From Gallionella sp. (GTDB lineage Bacteria > Pseudomonadota > Gammaproteobacteria > Burkholderiales > Gallionellaceae): a stretch of 64,000 bases of DNA. The position numbers were made by a program, and so were the translations under genes. Below the pieces are notes generated by a model. That model made no database searches. It was not told the origin of the DNA and saw nothing but the letters and a program-made list of their open reading frames with translations. Numbering within the stretch: position 1 is the first letter of the stretch; each line of letters starts with the position of its first letter. The stretch lies in assembly GCA_030645955.1 (NCBI GenBank), contig JAUSMR010000026.1, positions 13,386 through 77,385 on the forward strand. The letters run 5' to 3'. Shown here piece by piece: positions 17,235-25,889 of the stretch.

Positions 17235-18356
17235 TTATGTCACGGGGCTGGTGGGTAGGGCTATGCCATGCTTGAGCAGCCGCTGGACTATCGTATCGGC
17301 CAGCTCGTTTTGGTCGGGTTGCCCGGCCTGCTGCGGGTACGCCATCCCCTGCAAAATTTCCGCTTGCCGTTGCCTGCCCACTTCGCCGTAGCTGGTGAGG
17401 GTCGTAAGCACGCTATCATGCCCGAGGTTCTGGCTCCATGCCTTGGTTTGCTCGTGCGTTCTACATTTTGAATAGCATAATTGCACAAGCGTATTTCTGA
17501 AGCTGTGCGGGTTAAAATAAGGAAGTCCCGCCTTGCCGAAGGCTTCCTTGAAGATGGCGCGTATCGGTGTTGCAGTGCTCCAGTGCTCACGCTTTAATCC
17601 GGCTGCCTCAAACTGCTGGCTTGTTCCAACGGCAAGCTGCGTCTTGGGGAAAAGCGGGTCGTCATTGCTCCAGAGTTGTTCTGTTTGCAGATAGGTCACC
17701 CAGTCCTCGACGATTTTGCGAATTTCTTCGCCCACAGGAAAAAAGTCGGTAGTGAAGGTTTTGCGGAATTTGGTCTTCACGTCCCGCGCATCCTGATACA
17801 CGCATCCCTGCGCAATGCTGACGTGCTTCATCTTCATGGATGCGATGGCGCTGTCCCGTGCGCCCGTCAGGATCGTGAAGGCGAACAGGGCGCGATTGCG
17901 GCGTTCAATATCTGTGGTTTCTGGCATCATGCTCAAGGTGTGCTTGATCTGGTCCAGCGTCGGCCAGCGTTTCTCACGTTTGGCGGTTGCGATGTGGGTG
18001 TCGTTCCTGCCCAGATTGAAATAATCCGCATCGGAATACTTGATCCTTTTTTTGTAGCCGGGTTCGCGGGACAACCACTGAAAAAACTGTTTCAACTGGT
18101 TGAAGGTGGCGTGCAGGGTGGCTTTGCTGAGTTGCTCGCCTGTCCGTTGGGCTTTTTGTTCGGCAAGATGTTTTTTGAAGGCAATCGCCTGTTCGGTATG
18201 GAACAGCTTGAAGTCGCGGTGCTGGGTGCAATTCTCGAAACGTGACAGTGCGCTCGCCACGCCGTCCAGTGATGCTTCACTGAGTCCCTTGGCACCCTTC
18301 AGAAAGGCAAGATACTCGCGCTTGATTCGTTCATTATTTGCATTGTGTTTGGTCAT
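17235..18356 (-). CDS. Tyrosine recombinase associated with the type I operon
   Basis: A 373-residue phage-integrase-family protein: N-terminal SAM-like core-binding domain (residues about 10-110), catalytic arginine in LTGARDSAIASMK, HSFRNTLVQ as the HxxR box, LGHDSVLTTLTSYGEV with the second histidine and the tyrosine nucleophile. It is the second recombinase on the island and is distinct from the integrase at 20417. It sits at the head of the hsd operon, after an HTH/zinc protein whose stop overlaps its start (4 bp). Recombinases next to hsdS genes can drive hsdS inversion or shuffling in other bacteria. Here no second hsdS is visible within the window, so its substrate is unknown. Confidence 0.88.
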   Translation of the reverse strand: MTKHNANNERIKREYLAFLKGAKGLSEASLDGVASALSRFENCTQHRDFKLFHTEQAIAFKKHLAEQKAQRTGEQLSKATLHATFNQLKQFFQWLSREPGYKKRIKYSDADYFNLGRNDTHIATAKREKRWPTLDQIKHTLSMMPETTDIERRNRALFAFTILTGARDSAIASMKMKHVSIAQGCVYQDARDVKTKFRKTFTTDFFPVGEEIRKIVEDWVTYLQTEQLWSNDDPLFPKTQLAVGTSQQFEAAGLKREHWSTATPIRAIFKEAFGKAGLPYFNPHSFRNTLVQLCYSKCRTHEQTKAWSQNLGHDSVLTTLTSYGEVGRQRQAEILQGMAYPQQAGQPDQNELADTIVQRLLKHGIALPTSPVT

Positions 18357-18838
18357 GTTGCTTCACTCCTTTTCAAGTCACTGTTCACGCTGGGTTGCTT
18401 ACTATCAACTATGTGTCGCAGTGCTTGCGGGAGTGTGATGTCCTTTCGGTCACGTAATTGAATCAGCCTTGCTAAACCGATACGCTGATTCATGATCGTG
18501 TAACAGTCAGGGCAGATAGCAACAAGGTTCCAGATTTTTTCGGTTACAGACTTAAAATCCAACATGCCACCGTCGGGCATTTTGGGTGCGCGGCACTTTA
18601 AGCAATAGATTTCCCCCGGCTTGCATTTTTGTTTATTTTTTTCGTTCCTCTTACGGTGGAATGCCCGAAGGTCGCTGCCCATAATTATCATTGGCTTCCT
18701 GTCGTCGATAACCGGAAGCCCTGCCTTGATCCAGTTGCGTACCGTCCCCTTGTAAACGTTGTACAGGCCGGTGGCCTCATCCACGGTGTAGGTGCGGTGG
18801 ATTTTGGCGAGGTTGGGGTTGTGGCGACGCTTCTTCAT
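18353..18838 (-). CDS. HTH and zinc-ribbon protein
   Basis: The 161 residues begin with a MerR/HTH_17-like segment (YTVDEATGLYNVYKGTVRNW, IKAGLPVIDDRKPMIIMGS) typical of DNA-binding excisionase-like proteins. A CLKC...CPDC zinc ribbon (about residues 80-115) and a helical tail follow. It overlaps the downstream recombinase gene by 4 bp, so the pair is co-translated; it could be the recombinase's accessory or directionality factor. That role is an inference from position. I know no named family for the whole protein. Confidence 0.7.
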   Translation of the reverse strand: MKKRRHNPNLAKIHRTYTVDEATGLYNVYKGTVRNWIKAGLPVIDDRKPMIIMGSDLRAFHRKRNEKNKQKCKPGEIYCLKCRAPKMPDGGMLDFKSVTEKIWNLVAICPDCYTIMNQRIGLARLIQLRDRKDITLPQALRHIVDSKQPSVNSDLKRSEAT

Positions 18839-18902
18839 TGCTCAAGCCCACGATAAAAACGTACAAGGGTATGGCTTAGTAGAAAGGTACACGGTGGGCG
18901 TG

Positions 18903-19451
18903 TCATAACATTTCTGGAATTGGCTGATTTGACACGGCGGGCGTGTCATATTGACCTGCTGACTGTTTAGGGTCGCTCGCTGGGCGGGCTATATCAGCTT
19001 CATTTGACCCGCCGGGCGGTGGAGTGATTCTAATTTTCAACGGTGGCAATGGATTATGTAGTCTCCATGTGCTCACCGGCCTTTCGGTCGCCTTGATGTC
19101 GAGCTTGCCGCCGCATTCGTCGATGGCGAAGAAGGTGAGTGCGTAGAGGTGAGGGCGTTTGCGGTCGCCATAGCGAGATACGAGAATCAACTCACAGTCG
19201 AGTAGTTCCTGCCTTGCCTTATTGAGTGTGTCGCGTGATTTCCAGCCGCGCTTTTCCATGATTGACCATGCCAGACATAGATCGCCGTTGTTGAAGCCCT
19301 TGAATTGCGCTAGGAGGTCATACAGCAGCTTGATGGCGTGAGCCGATAGGTTGATGTATACATGGCTGGCCAGCAAGCAGTGAGGCATGGCGGCGAACCC
19401 GCCTGGCTCACGGCGTTCAGGTGATAGCCAGTTTTTCTTTTTCTGAACCAC
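18903..19451 (-). CDS. Winged-helix DNA-binding protein, replication-initiator-like
   Basis: The first 125 residues form a helical domain with a pattern seen in phage and island replication proteins (LSAHAIKLLYDLLAQFKG, SRDTLNKARQELLDCELILV, then KRPHLYALTFFAID). The C-terminal 50 residues are proline-rich and low complexity (PPLKIRITPPPGG) and likely disordered. It is 6 bp downstream of the AlpA-like gene and transcribed with it. A replication or regulatory function for the excised island is plausible but unproven. Confidence 0.65.
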   Translation of the reverse strand: MVQKKKNWLSPERREPGGFAAMPHCLLASHVYINLSAHAIKLLYDLLAQFKGFNNGDLCLAWSIMEKRGWKSRDTLNKARQELLDCELILVSRYGDRKRPHLYALTFFAIDECGGKLDIKATERPVSTWRLHNPLPPLKIRITPPPGGSNEADIARPASDPKQSAGQYDTPAVSNQPIPEML

Positions 19452-19457
19452 GAGACA

Positions 19458-19700
19458 CTAGGCTTTTGCTAGTTGTGCTTGCGCCGTGCTGGTAAATCGG
19501 CCATCTGCATTCAGCCAACTATCCAAATCTTCCTTGAAGTAGAAAATCCGACCACGTTTCATGAACTTAGGCCCGGTGCCATTGCAGCGCATCATGGCCA
19601 GCGTTTTTTCAGATAACCCAATGTATGCAGAAGCATTTCTCGTATCAACTCTTCCGTCTGGGTACATCACTACTTCTGTGGCGCGGATGTTATTAGTCAT
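19458..19700 (-). CDS. AlpA-like excisionase/regulator
   Basis: An 80-residue helix-turn-helix protein: NASAYIGLSEKTLAMMRCNG (recognition helices), then GPKFMKRGRIFYFKEDLDSWL, which is the standard wing and C-terminal pattern of the AlpA/HTH_17 family. These small proteins control integrases and excision in islands and P4-like elements. The gene is divergent from the RHH-integrase pair and shares with it a promoter region full of short repeats. Confidence 0.8.
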   Translation of the reverse strand: MTNNIRATEVVMYPDGRVDTRNASAYIGLSEKTLAMMRCNGTGPKFMKRGRIFYFKEDLDSWLNADGRFTSTAQAQLAKA

Positions 19701-19715
19701 ATAGTTACCTTTTTA

Positions 19716-19798
19716 TGTGTTGTGAGACAACACAAGAATACGTCATATAAAAATGTATTGCAATAGAACACGTGTGGTACTAGAATACATTAGAACAC
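19716..19798. promoter_or_regulatory. Divergent control region with palindrome and TAGAAYAC repeats
   Basis: A 19-bp inverted repeat TGTGTTGT-GAG-ACAACACA (19716-19734) is followed by four direct copies of the octamer: AAGAATAC (19734), TAGAACAC (19764), TAGAATAC (19781) and TAGAACAC (19791). They fill the 128-bp gap between the AlpA-like gene and the RHH gene. The copies are likely operator sites for one or both flanking DNA-binding proteins and so would govern integrase expression. Confidence 0.6.
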
Positions 19799-19828
19799 CG
19801 CAGAACTTTCGACACGGAGGATATAAAA

Positions 19829-20407
19829 ATGGCGACAGACGACAAACGCAAAAGTGGGGGCGGTAAGCTCTCCAGATCAGAAACGGTAACGGTCAGGCTT
19901 GATCCTAAATTGCGATATTTGGCGGAGTTGGCGGCGAGAAAGCAGCGCCGTACTTTATCCAGCTTTATCGAGTGGGCGCTTGAGGACGCACTTAGTCATG
20001 TGCAAATTTATGATGGCAGTGGCCACAATGACCCCGACCTAAGTGTCGGTCAAGAAGCTGCTCAACTTTGGGATGTTGACGAGGCTGATCGTTTCGCAAA
20101 GTTGGCAATTCGTTACCCGGAATTACTTACGCATGAAGAGCAGGTCATCTGGAAGTTGATTAAGGAAAATGGTCGGCTTTGGCGAGGTGTCTGGCGAGCG
20201 TCGGACGATATTTGGCAATGGAAAATTGAAGAGAGTTCTTTGATATTTGACTGCTTGCGCGAAAATTGGGAAACCTTTAAGAAGGTTGCCAAGGGAGAAA
20301 GCCCCAAGTCCAGTTTGCCATCATGGACTAAGTCTCGGCCTGCTGGCGAGAAGAAGTCGCCAGTCAAAGGCTCCTTTGATAATTTTGATGATGACATTCC
20401 ATTCTAG
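19829..20407 (+). CDS. Ribbon-helix-helix protein upstream of the integrase
   Basis: Residues 12-55 (SRSETVTVRLDPKLRYLAEL, RTLSSFIEWALEDAL) form a ribbon-helix-helix DNA-binding domain. The remaining 140 residues are acidic and tryptophan-rich (WKLIKENGRLWRGVWRASDD) with no family I recognise, ending in DNFDDDIPF. AGGAG precedes the ATG. It lies 9 bp before the integrase ATG and probably forms an operon with it, perhaps as an auto-repressor acting on the repeats upstream. Confidence 0.75.
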   Translation: MATDDKRKSGGGKLSRSETVTVRLDPKLRYLAELAARKQRRTLSSFIEWALEDALSHVQIYDGSGHNDPDLSVGQEAAQLWDVDEADRFAKLAIRYPELLTHEEQVIWKLIKENGRLWRGVWRASDDIWQWKIEESSLIFDCLRENWETFKKVAKGESPKSSLPSWTKSRPAGEKKSPVKGSFDNFDDDIPF

Positions 20408-20416
20408 GAGGTTGTG

Positions 20417-21604
20417 ATGGCCAAAACATTTTCCAAACTTACTCGCCCGATGATGCGCAAGCTCAAGCAGGGTCAGATTATCAACGAGCACGGTATCACT
20501 TTCGAGCGTCAACCAAGTGGCGATGGCGTGTTTACCGTCAACATAATGGTGGACGGGCAGCGTATTCACCGCGTAATAGGGCGGGAGGGTGACGGCACAA
20601 CTCGCACACAAGCTGAGGATTTCATCGAGAAGGTGCGCCGCGATGCGCGGGAGAATCGTTTAGCACTGCCGAAAGGGCGCAAGATTGCGCTGTCGTTTGG
20701 TGAAGCTGCGGAAAAGTATTTGAATCGTCTCAAAGAAGAGGATGGCAAGGATTTGGTAATGAAACGCCGTCGCCTTCACTTGCACTTGATGCCGTTTTTC
20801 GGAACTGCGCCGCTCGGCAAAATAAGCGGCTTTGATATTGAGCGCTACAAGAAATTTCGCCTTGAGCAGCCCGCGCAACGAGGCAAAACAAAAGACGGTA
20901 CGCCGGTATATGTCGGAATTACGAAGCCAGGCACTATCAACCGCGAACTGGCAGCGCTCTCGCACCTATTCAATAAAGCTATTGAGTGGGAATGGATAGA
21001 TCGCCGCCCAGCCAAGATTCGACTCTACAAAGAGGGCAGTGGGCGTATCACCTATCTGACTATTGAGCAAATGAAAGTCTTGATCGAGTGCTCCAAACAA
21101 GATCAGAACGCGCAGATTTATCCCTTCATTATTATTGGCCTGGAAACCTCAATGCGCCGCATGGAAATTCTCACCATTCGCCGCGAAAACGTCGATTTAC
21201 AACGGCTGACAATCTACATTCCCAAGGCCAAGGCAGGTGCGCGTGAGCAGCCCATCACCCAACATTTGGCAAAGTTTTTGGAAGGGTATATGGCGGGTCT
21301 GCAAAAAGGTACACCGTGGCTATTTCCATCACCGGGCGCGAAGGAAGGTCACACGATGGAAATTCGCAAGCCCTTTCGCCGTGTAGTTGAAGCCGCAGGC
21401 ATGAATCCCGATGAAGTAGTGCGCCACACCTTGCGCCATACTGCGATCACGCATCTGGTTCAAGCAGGTGTTGATCTACCCACCGTTAAAAGAATCTCCG
21501 GTCACAAAACTTTGATCATGGTTGAACGCTACGCTCACCAGAATGGCGAGCATATAAGAGAAGCTATGAGAAGTTTGGAAAAGCGATACGGTGAAAGAGC
21601 CTAA
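20417..21604 (+). CDS. Site-specific tyrosine integrase of the tRNA-Phe island
   Basis: The 395-residue integrase has an arm-binding-like N-terminus, a core-binding domain (about 90-190) and a catalytic domain. The catalytic arginine is in ETSMRRMEIL, the lysine in PKAKAG, HTLRHTAITH is the HxxR box, SGHKT holds the second histidine, and ERYAH has the nucleophilic tyrosine. All catalytic residues are present, so it looks active. I chose the ATG at 20417, five bases after AGGAGG, rather than the GTG at 20414. It presumably recombines the 49-bp tRNA-Phe sites. Confidence 0.93.
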   Translation: MAKTFSKLTRPMMRKLKQGQIINEHGITFERQPSGDGVFTVNIMVDGQRIHRVIGREGDGTTRTQAEDFIEKVRRDARENRLALPKGRKIALSFGEAAEKYLNRLKEEDGKDLVMKRRRLHLHLMPFFGTAPLGKISGFDIERYKKFRLEQPAQRGKTKDGTPVYVGITKPGTINRELAALSHLFNKAIEWEWIDRRPAKIRLYKEGSGRITYLTIEQMKVLIECSKQDQNAQIYPFIIIGLETSMRRMEILTIRRENVDLQRLTIYIPKAKAGAREQPITQHLAKFLEGYMAGLQKGTPWLFPSPGAKEGHTMEIRKPFRRVVEAAGMNPDEVVRHTLRHTAITHLVQAGVDLPTVKRISGHKTLIMVERYAHQNGEHIREAMRSLEKRYGERA

Positions 21605-21801
21605 GCCTTTGGAATCCTTGTCTTGAGGAGATTTTCCAGTACCTTGGCGCGTATATCTTTACTGTTTTGAGTATGTGTTGTAACAGGTTCGCGGCAAGAA
21701 CTATGTACAAGCCGTAGTGCGCTCATTGGCTTGCTAACCTTTGAGAAATGGTTGGTAGAGAAGTCAAAAAACAACTGACTCTCTCTATCTTTATTTTTCA
21801 T
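21601..21801 (-). CDS. Small unknown protein coupled to the AvcD-like deaminase
   Basis: The 66-codon frame begins at an ATG inside the last codons of the deaminase gene (11-bp overlap) with GGAGAAAGG just upstream. Translational coupling is therefore likely. Its 3' end overlaps the convergent integrase stop by 4 bp. The sequence (FDFSTNHFSKVSKPMSALRL) matches no family I know and has no signal or membrane segment. Position alone suggests a partner or regulator of the deaminase. Confidence 0.6.
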   Translation of the reverse strand: MKNKDRESQLFFDFSTNHFSKVSKPMSALRLVHSSCREPVTTHTQNSKDIRAKVLENLLKTRIPKA

Positions 21802-23353
21802 CGCCTTTCTCCGTAAATTCTAGTTTTGCAATTACCCATTGCTCGTGGGTCGAATAGTCATCAAGAGATGTTGTTACAATAGGTTGAGCTATTTTCTTGT
21901 CTAAGTCAATAACCTTACCTTGGGCCTTTCTTGGTCTTGATGTTGGGTCAAACCGAAAGAGTCGCAGTATGTTTTGTGGAGCCACCCCTTCATACTGAAC
22001 AAACTTTACCATTTTTTCAGCCGTGTTCTCTTTTACTGAAACAGAGTCACTATGCAGCGTAGTTGCCAAGCTCTTCGGATAGGGTTCAATAAACACAACT
22101 CTTTCGATACCACTTGCGACAATATGTCTAGCACAAGAGTGGCACGGGAAAGTTGTGCAAAATAAGGTAGATCCTACAATGCCGGCCTTTTCCCCTCTAG
22201 CGACAGAAAGAATTGCCTCCATTTCTGCGTGAACGGCCCTTGAATACTCAATCAACTGTTTAATATCTGTCTGCTTTAACGCAGACCTAACCTGATCAAC
22301 TTTAGTATTTTCAATTAATAATGGTTGTAACTTGCTATAAGCTGCTTCATATAGCCCATCTTTACGTTGGTCGTTATGGCAAATCTTTCCTTCCCATTTA
22401 TAACAGCGATGGTCACCAATACCGTCCTCTTCACCATATAGGCCACCACCATATTTTGGAACATCGTTCCTGCCTAACCCGATTATTTCTCCCTTTTTAC
22501 TTACTACCACAGCTCCGACTTGCCGGGAAAGGCAAGTAGAACCTGATGCCTGGGCATGAGCCGTATGCATCGCTGTTTCATCAGATGTCGGAGAATGAAC
22601 TGGTATCCCGAAGAGTATTTCAAGGTAACGCTCAAGCGAACTCGTCAACTCGTCTTCATTTGGATGGTCATTTCGGACAAAAAAATCAGCTTTATGAAAT
22701 GTATCGCTTACATGCTGACCAAAATCATCGTCCTCTCCATAGTCTTTCTCGATTATCTTGATAATTTCTGCTTCGCCTCGGCTACCCTTTTTTAATCTTG
22801 CTTTCCTGACATCTTCAGGTGCGAATATTCCAAATACCCAAAAAATATTTCCATAGGTTTCACGGAGCAAGTCAAGTTCTGCAGGATGCTTAAGTGAATC
22901 TATGATGTGTGCCCGACGCAAAGACTGCGGAACCATTGCCTCACCTTCTTTGGCTGGTTTAAGCCCCTCACTCTGCCTAATTAAATGAATGTCCTCTATA
23001 ATTTTTGCAGCCAAGTAGTTAGCGCCAAATTTTTTCCTAAGATCATTGCCAGTTGTTTGATATATCGAAATTCGATCACTCCCCGATAACCCATTCGCAA
23101 TAGGTTTGGATATGAGCTTTGCACTCTTTGCAATTATTTCACTAGGTTTGTGAGAAGCTACCTTGTATCCATACTGATTTACAAGCGTGGATGTCAGTAT
23201 CTCTTTTGCTTTGGTGCAACCTGATGCGACTGGGCCAATAAGAGCGATTACTAATTCTTGGGTTAGTCGGTCTTTTGGTGTTAAAAGCTCGGCCTCCGTA
23301 ACCGATGCACTTTTCTGATTTGGTAGCGTAGCGACCGAGCTTTTAGTAGCCAT
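21791..23353 (-). CDS. Anti-phage dCTP/dCMP deaminase, AvcD type
   Basis: The two-domain architecture is that of AvcD-type anti-phage deaminases, which deplete deoxycytidine nucleotides after infection. The N-terminal half is a P-loop kinase-like domain beginning VIALIGPVASGCTKAKEIL (Walker A variant GPVASGCT, no lysine in the classical place). The C-terminal half is a zinc cytidine/dCMP deaminase: HAE at 375-377 with the catalytic glutamate and PCHSC at 403-407 with the two zinc cysteines. At 520 residues it is of normal length. Base composition is lower in GC than the surroundings. In Vibrio the toxin is held in check by the AvcI RNA encoded upstream; here only about 100 bp separate the gene from tRNA-Phe. 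Confidence 0.88.
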   Translation of the reverse strand: MATKSSVATLPNQKSASVTEAELLTPKDRLTQELVIALIGPVASGCTKAKEILTSTLVNQYGYKVASHKPSEIIAKSAKLISKPIANGLSGSDRISIYQTTGNDLRKKFGANYLAAKIIEDIHLIRQSEGLKPAKEGEAMVPQSLRRAHIIDSLKHPAELDLLRETYGNIFWVFGIFAPEDVRKARLKKGSRGEAEIIKIIEKDYGEDDDFGQHVSDTFHKADFFVRNDHPNEDELTSSLERYLEILFGIPVHSPTSDETAMHTAHAQASGSTCLSRQVGAVVVSKKGEIIGLGRNDVPKYGGGLYGEEDGIGDHRCYKWEGKICHNDQRKDGLYEAAYSKLQPLLIENTKVDQVRSALKQTDIKQLIEYSRAVHAEMEAILSVARGEKAGIVGSTLFCTTFPCHSCARHIVASGIERVVFIEPYPKSLATTLHSDSVSVKENTAEKMVKFVQYEGVAPQNILRLFRFDPTSRPRKAQGKVIDLDKKIAQPIVTTSLDDYSTHEQWVIAKLEFTEKGDEK

Positions 23354-23388
23354 TATTTATCCATATCCTTTTATATAATTCTGGCAGT

Positions 23389-23407
23389 ATTACACAGGAA
23401 TTACACA
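23389..23407. repeat. Putative integrase arm-type site, right edge
   Basis: The 19-mer ATTACACAGGAATTACACA is identical to 5716-5734. It lies between the deaminase start and the island's tRNA terminator, about 50 bp from the attachment core. Confidence 0.6.
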
Positions 23408-23410
23408 AAA

Positions 23411-23448
23411 TGAAAAAAGGCTTGTAAGGGTTCAACCCTACAAGCCTT
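23411..23448 (-). terminator. Island-supplied terminator of tRNA-Phe
   Basis: On the minus strand, AAGGCTTGTA/TACAAGCCTT (10-bp stem, 23417-23448) is followed by TTTTTTCATTTT. It stands where the original terminator stood before integration and belongs to the island side of the junction. Confidence 0.85.
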
Positions 23449-23453
23449 AAAAT

Positions 23454-23502
23454 ATTTGGTGGCCCGGGGCGGAATCGAACCACCGACACAAGGATTTTCA
23501 AT
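23454..23502. other. Attachment site, tRNA-proximal end of island
   Basis: This is a 49-bp exact copy of 5539-5587, running from just beyond the CCA end to the anticodon loop of the intact tRNA-Phe. The crossover lies somewhere inside it. Confidence 0.92.
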
Positions 23503-23532
23503 CCTCTGCTCTACCGACTGAGCTACCAGGCC
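23457..23532 (-). tRNA. tRNA-Phe (anticodon GAA)
   Basis: A 76-nt tRNA: acceptor stem GGCCTGG/CCGGGCC with one T-G pair, D-loop AGCTCAGTCGGTAGAGC, anticodon loop reading ATTGAAAATC (GAA), T-arm GGTTCGATTCC, discriminator A and an encoded CCA end. The 3' half is duplicated at 5539-5587. After island insertion the functional gene is a chromosome/island hybrid. Confidence 0.97.
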
Positions 23533-23588
23533 ATTTTTACTGCATTCCTCCGCCAGCCAAGAAAATCAGCCAACGCGCGAAGCCGCGC

Positions 23589-23616
23589 ATTATACCGATA
23601 ACGCGCCAAATGACAA
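23589..23616 (-). promoter_or_regulatory. Sigma-70 promoter of tRNA-Phe
   Basis: TTGTCA (minus strand of 23611-23616), a 16-bp spacer and a perfect TATAAT (23589-23594), followed by a GC-rich discriminator as in stable RNA promoters. It overlaps the edge of the groEL terminator. Confidence 0.75.
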
Positions 23617-23637
23617 ACCCCGCCGAAGCGGGGTTTG
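23614..23637 (-). terminator. Terminator of the groES-groEL operon
   Basis: CAAACCCCGC/GCGGGGTTTG is a 10-bp stem with a TTCG-type loop, 40 bp after the groEL stop. It is followed by GTCATTTG on the minus strand without a long T run. Confidence 0.7.
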
Positions 23638-23676
23638 CCGGATTGCACAGAATTTAATCAAGCAATCAAACGACAG

Positions 23677-25335
<1,659 letters not shown>

Positions 25336-25349
25336 TCAGTAATCATGAG

Positions 25350-25468
25350 CCAAGTTCAAAGCTACGGTGAGGCAAGGCGGCAACGAACTCGTGACGAAGA
25401 CAGTGCATCAAGCACGGCTGGGAACGAGTGAGGATGCCAACGCCGTATCACCGACGATTTGAGCTTGG
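25350..25468. repeat. Imperfect palindromic repeat in the groES-groEL spacer
   Basis: CCAAGTTCAAAGCTACGGTGA (25350 on) is mirrored by TCACCGACGATTTGAGCTTGG (ending 25468), with further matching blocks such as CAACGAACTCGT/AACGAGTGAGG. It resembles dispersed extragenic repeats of betaproteobacteria. It would fold in the mRNA between the two chaperonin genes. Confidence 0.6.
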
Positions 25469-25469
25469 A

Positions 25470-25760
25470 TTAGGCTTCGACTACGCCGATGATGTCATCT
25501 TCGCGCATGGTCAAATACTCCTGACCGTCCATCTTGAACGCCTGGCCGGAATATTTTCCGAACAACACGCGGTCGCCAACCTTGACGGCCATCGGCTGCA
25601 ACTTGCCGTCGTCACCTGTTTTGCCTTTGCCTACAGCGATGATTTCGCCCTGGTCCGGCTTTTCGGCGGCCGCATCGGGAATCACGATACCGGAAGCGGT
25701 CTTACGCTCTTCTTCCATGCGCTTGACGATGACACGATCGTTCAAAGGACGAATTTTCAT
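25470..25760 (-). CDS. groS: 10-kDa co-chaperonin GroES
   Basis: Normal 96-residue Gro[22 protein letters not shown], the mobile loop [34 protein letters not shown] and the end [15 protein letters not shown]. It caps the GroEL ring. AGGAGAA is placed correctly before the ATG. It is first in the heat-shock operon under CIRCE. Confidence 0.99.
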   Translation of the reverse strand: MKIRPLNDRVIVKRMEEERKTASGIVIPDAAAEKPDQGEIIAVGKGKTGDDGKLQPMAVKVGDRVLFGKYSGQAFKMDGQEYLTMREDDIIGVVEA

Positions 25761-25819
25761 ACTTAGTTCTCCTAAATCAGTGGGTTGATTAAATGCGGAG
25801 GCGGGGTTTTATGGCTTTG

Positions 25820-25846
25820 TTAGCACTCCCATCCTGCGACTGCTAA
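25820..25846 (-). promoter_or_regulatory. CIRCE element (HrcA operator)
   Basis: TTAGCACTC-N9-GACTGCTAA matches the CIRCE inverted repeat TTAGCACTC-N9-GAGTGCTAA with one mismatch and sits upstream of groES. HrcA repression of the operon follows from known biology. Confidence 0.92.
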
Positions 25847-25874
25847 TAGTAAGGGCAACCCCGCCCGATTTCAA
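25846..25874 (-). promoter_or_regulatory. Promoter of groES-groEL
   Basis: TTGAAA, a 17-bp spacer and TACTAT on the minus strand. The -10 box abuts the CIRCE element, so HrcA binding would cover the transcription start. CTTGAAA also resembles a sigma-32 -35 box. Confidence 0.75.
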
Positions 25875-25889
25875 GAGTGGAGTTGGGAT

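Larger units (their letters stand above)
5539..23502. mobile_element. Genomic island integrated in tRNA-Phe, carrying phage-defence genes
   Basis: The island is bounded by a 49-bp direct repeat of the tRNA-Phe 3' half and carries a tyrosine integrase (20417-21604). It also has an excisionase-like AlpA-type regulator (19458-19700) and 19-bp repeats near each edge that look like integrase arm sites. Cargo includes AIPR, type I restriction-modification, a secreted-type nuclease and an AvcD-like deaminase. There are no conjugation or capsid genes, so it must be mobilised by other elements if it moves. The element restores the tRNA on its right side, together with a new terminator. Confidence 0.9.
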
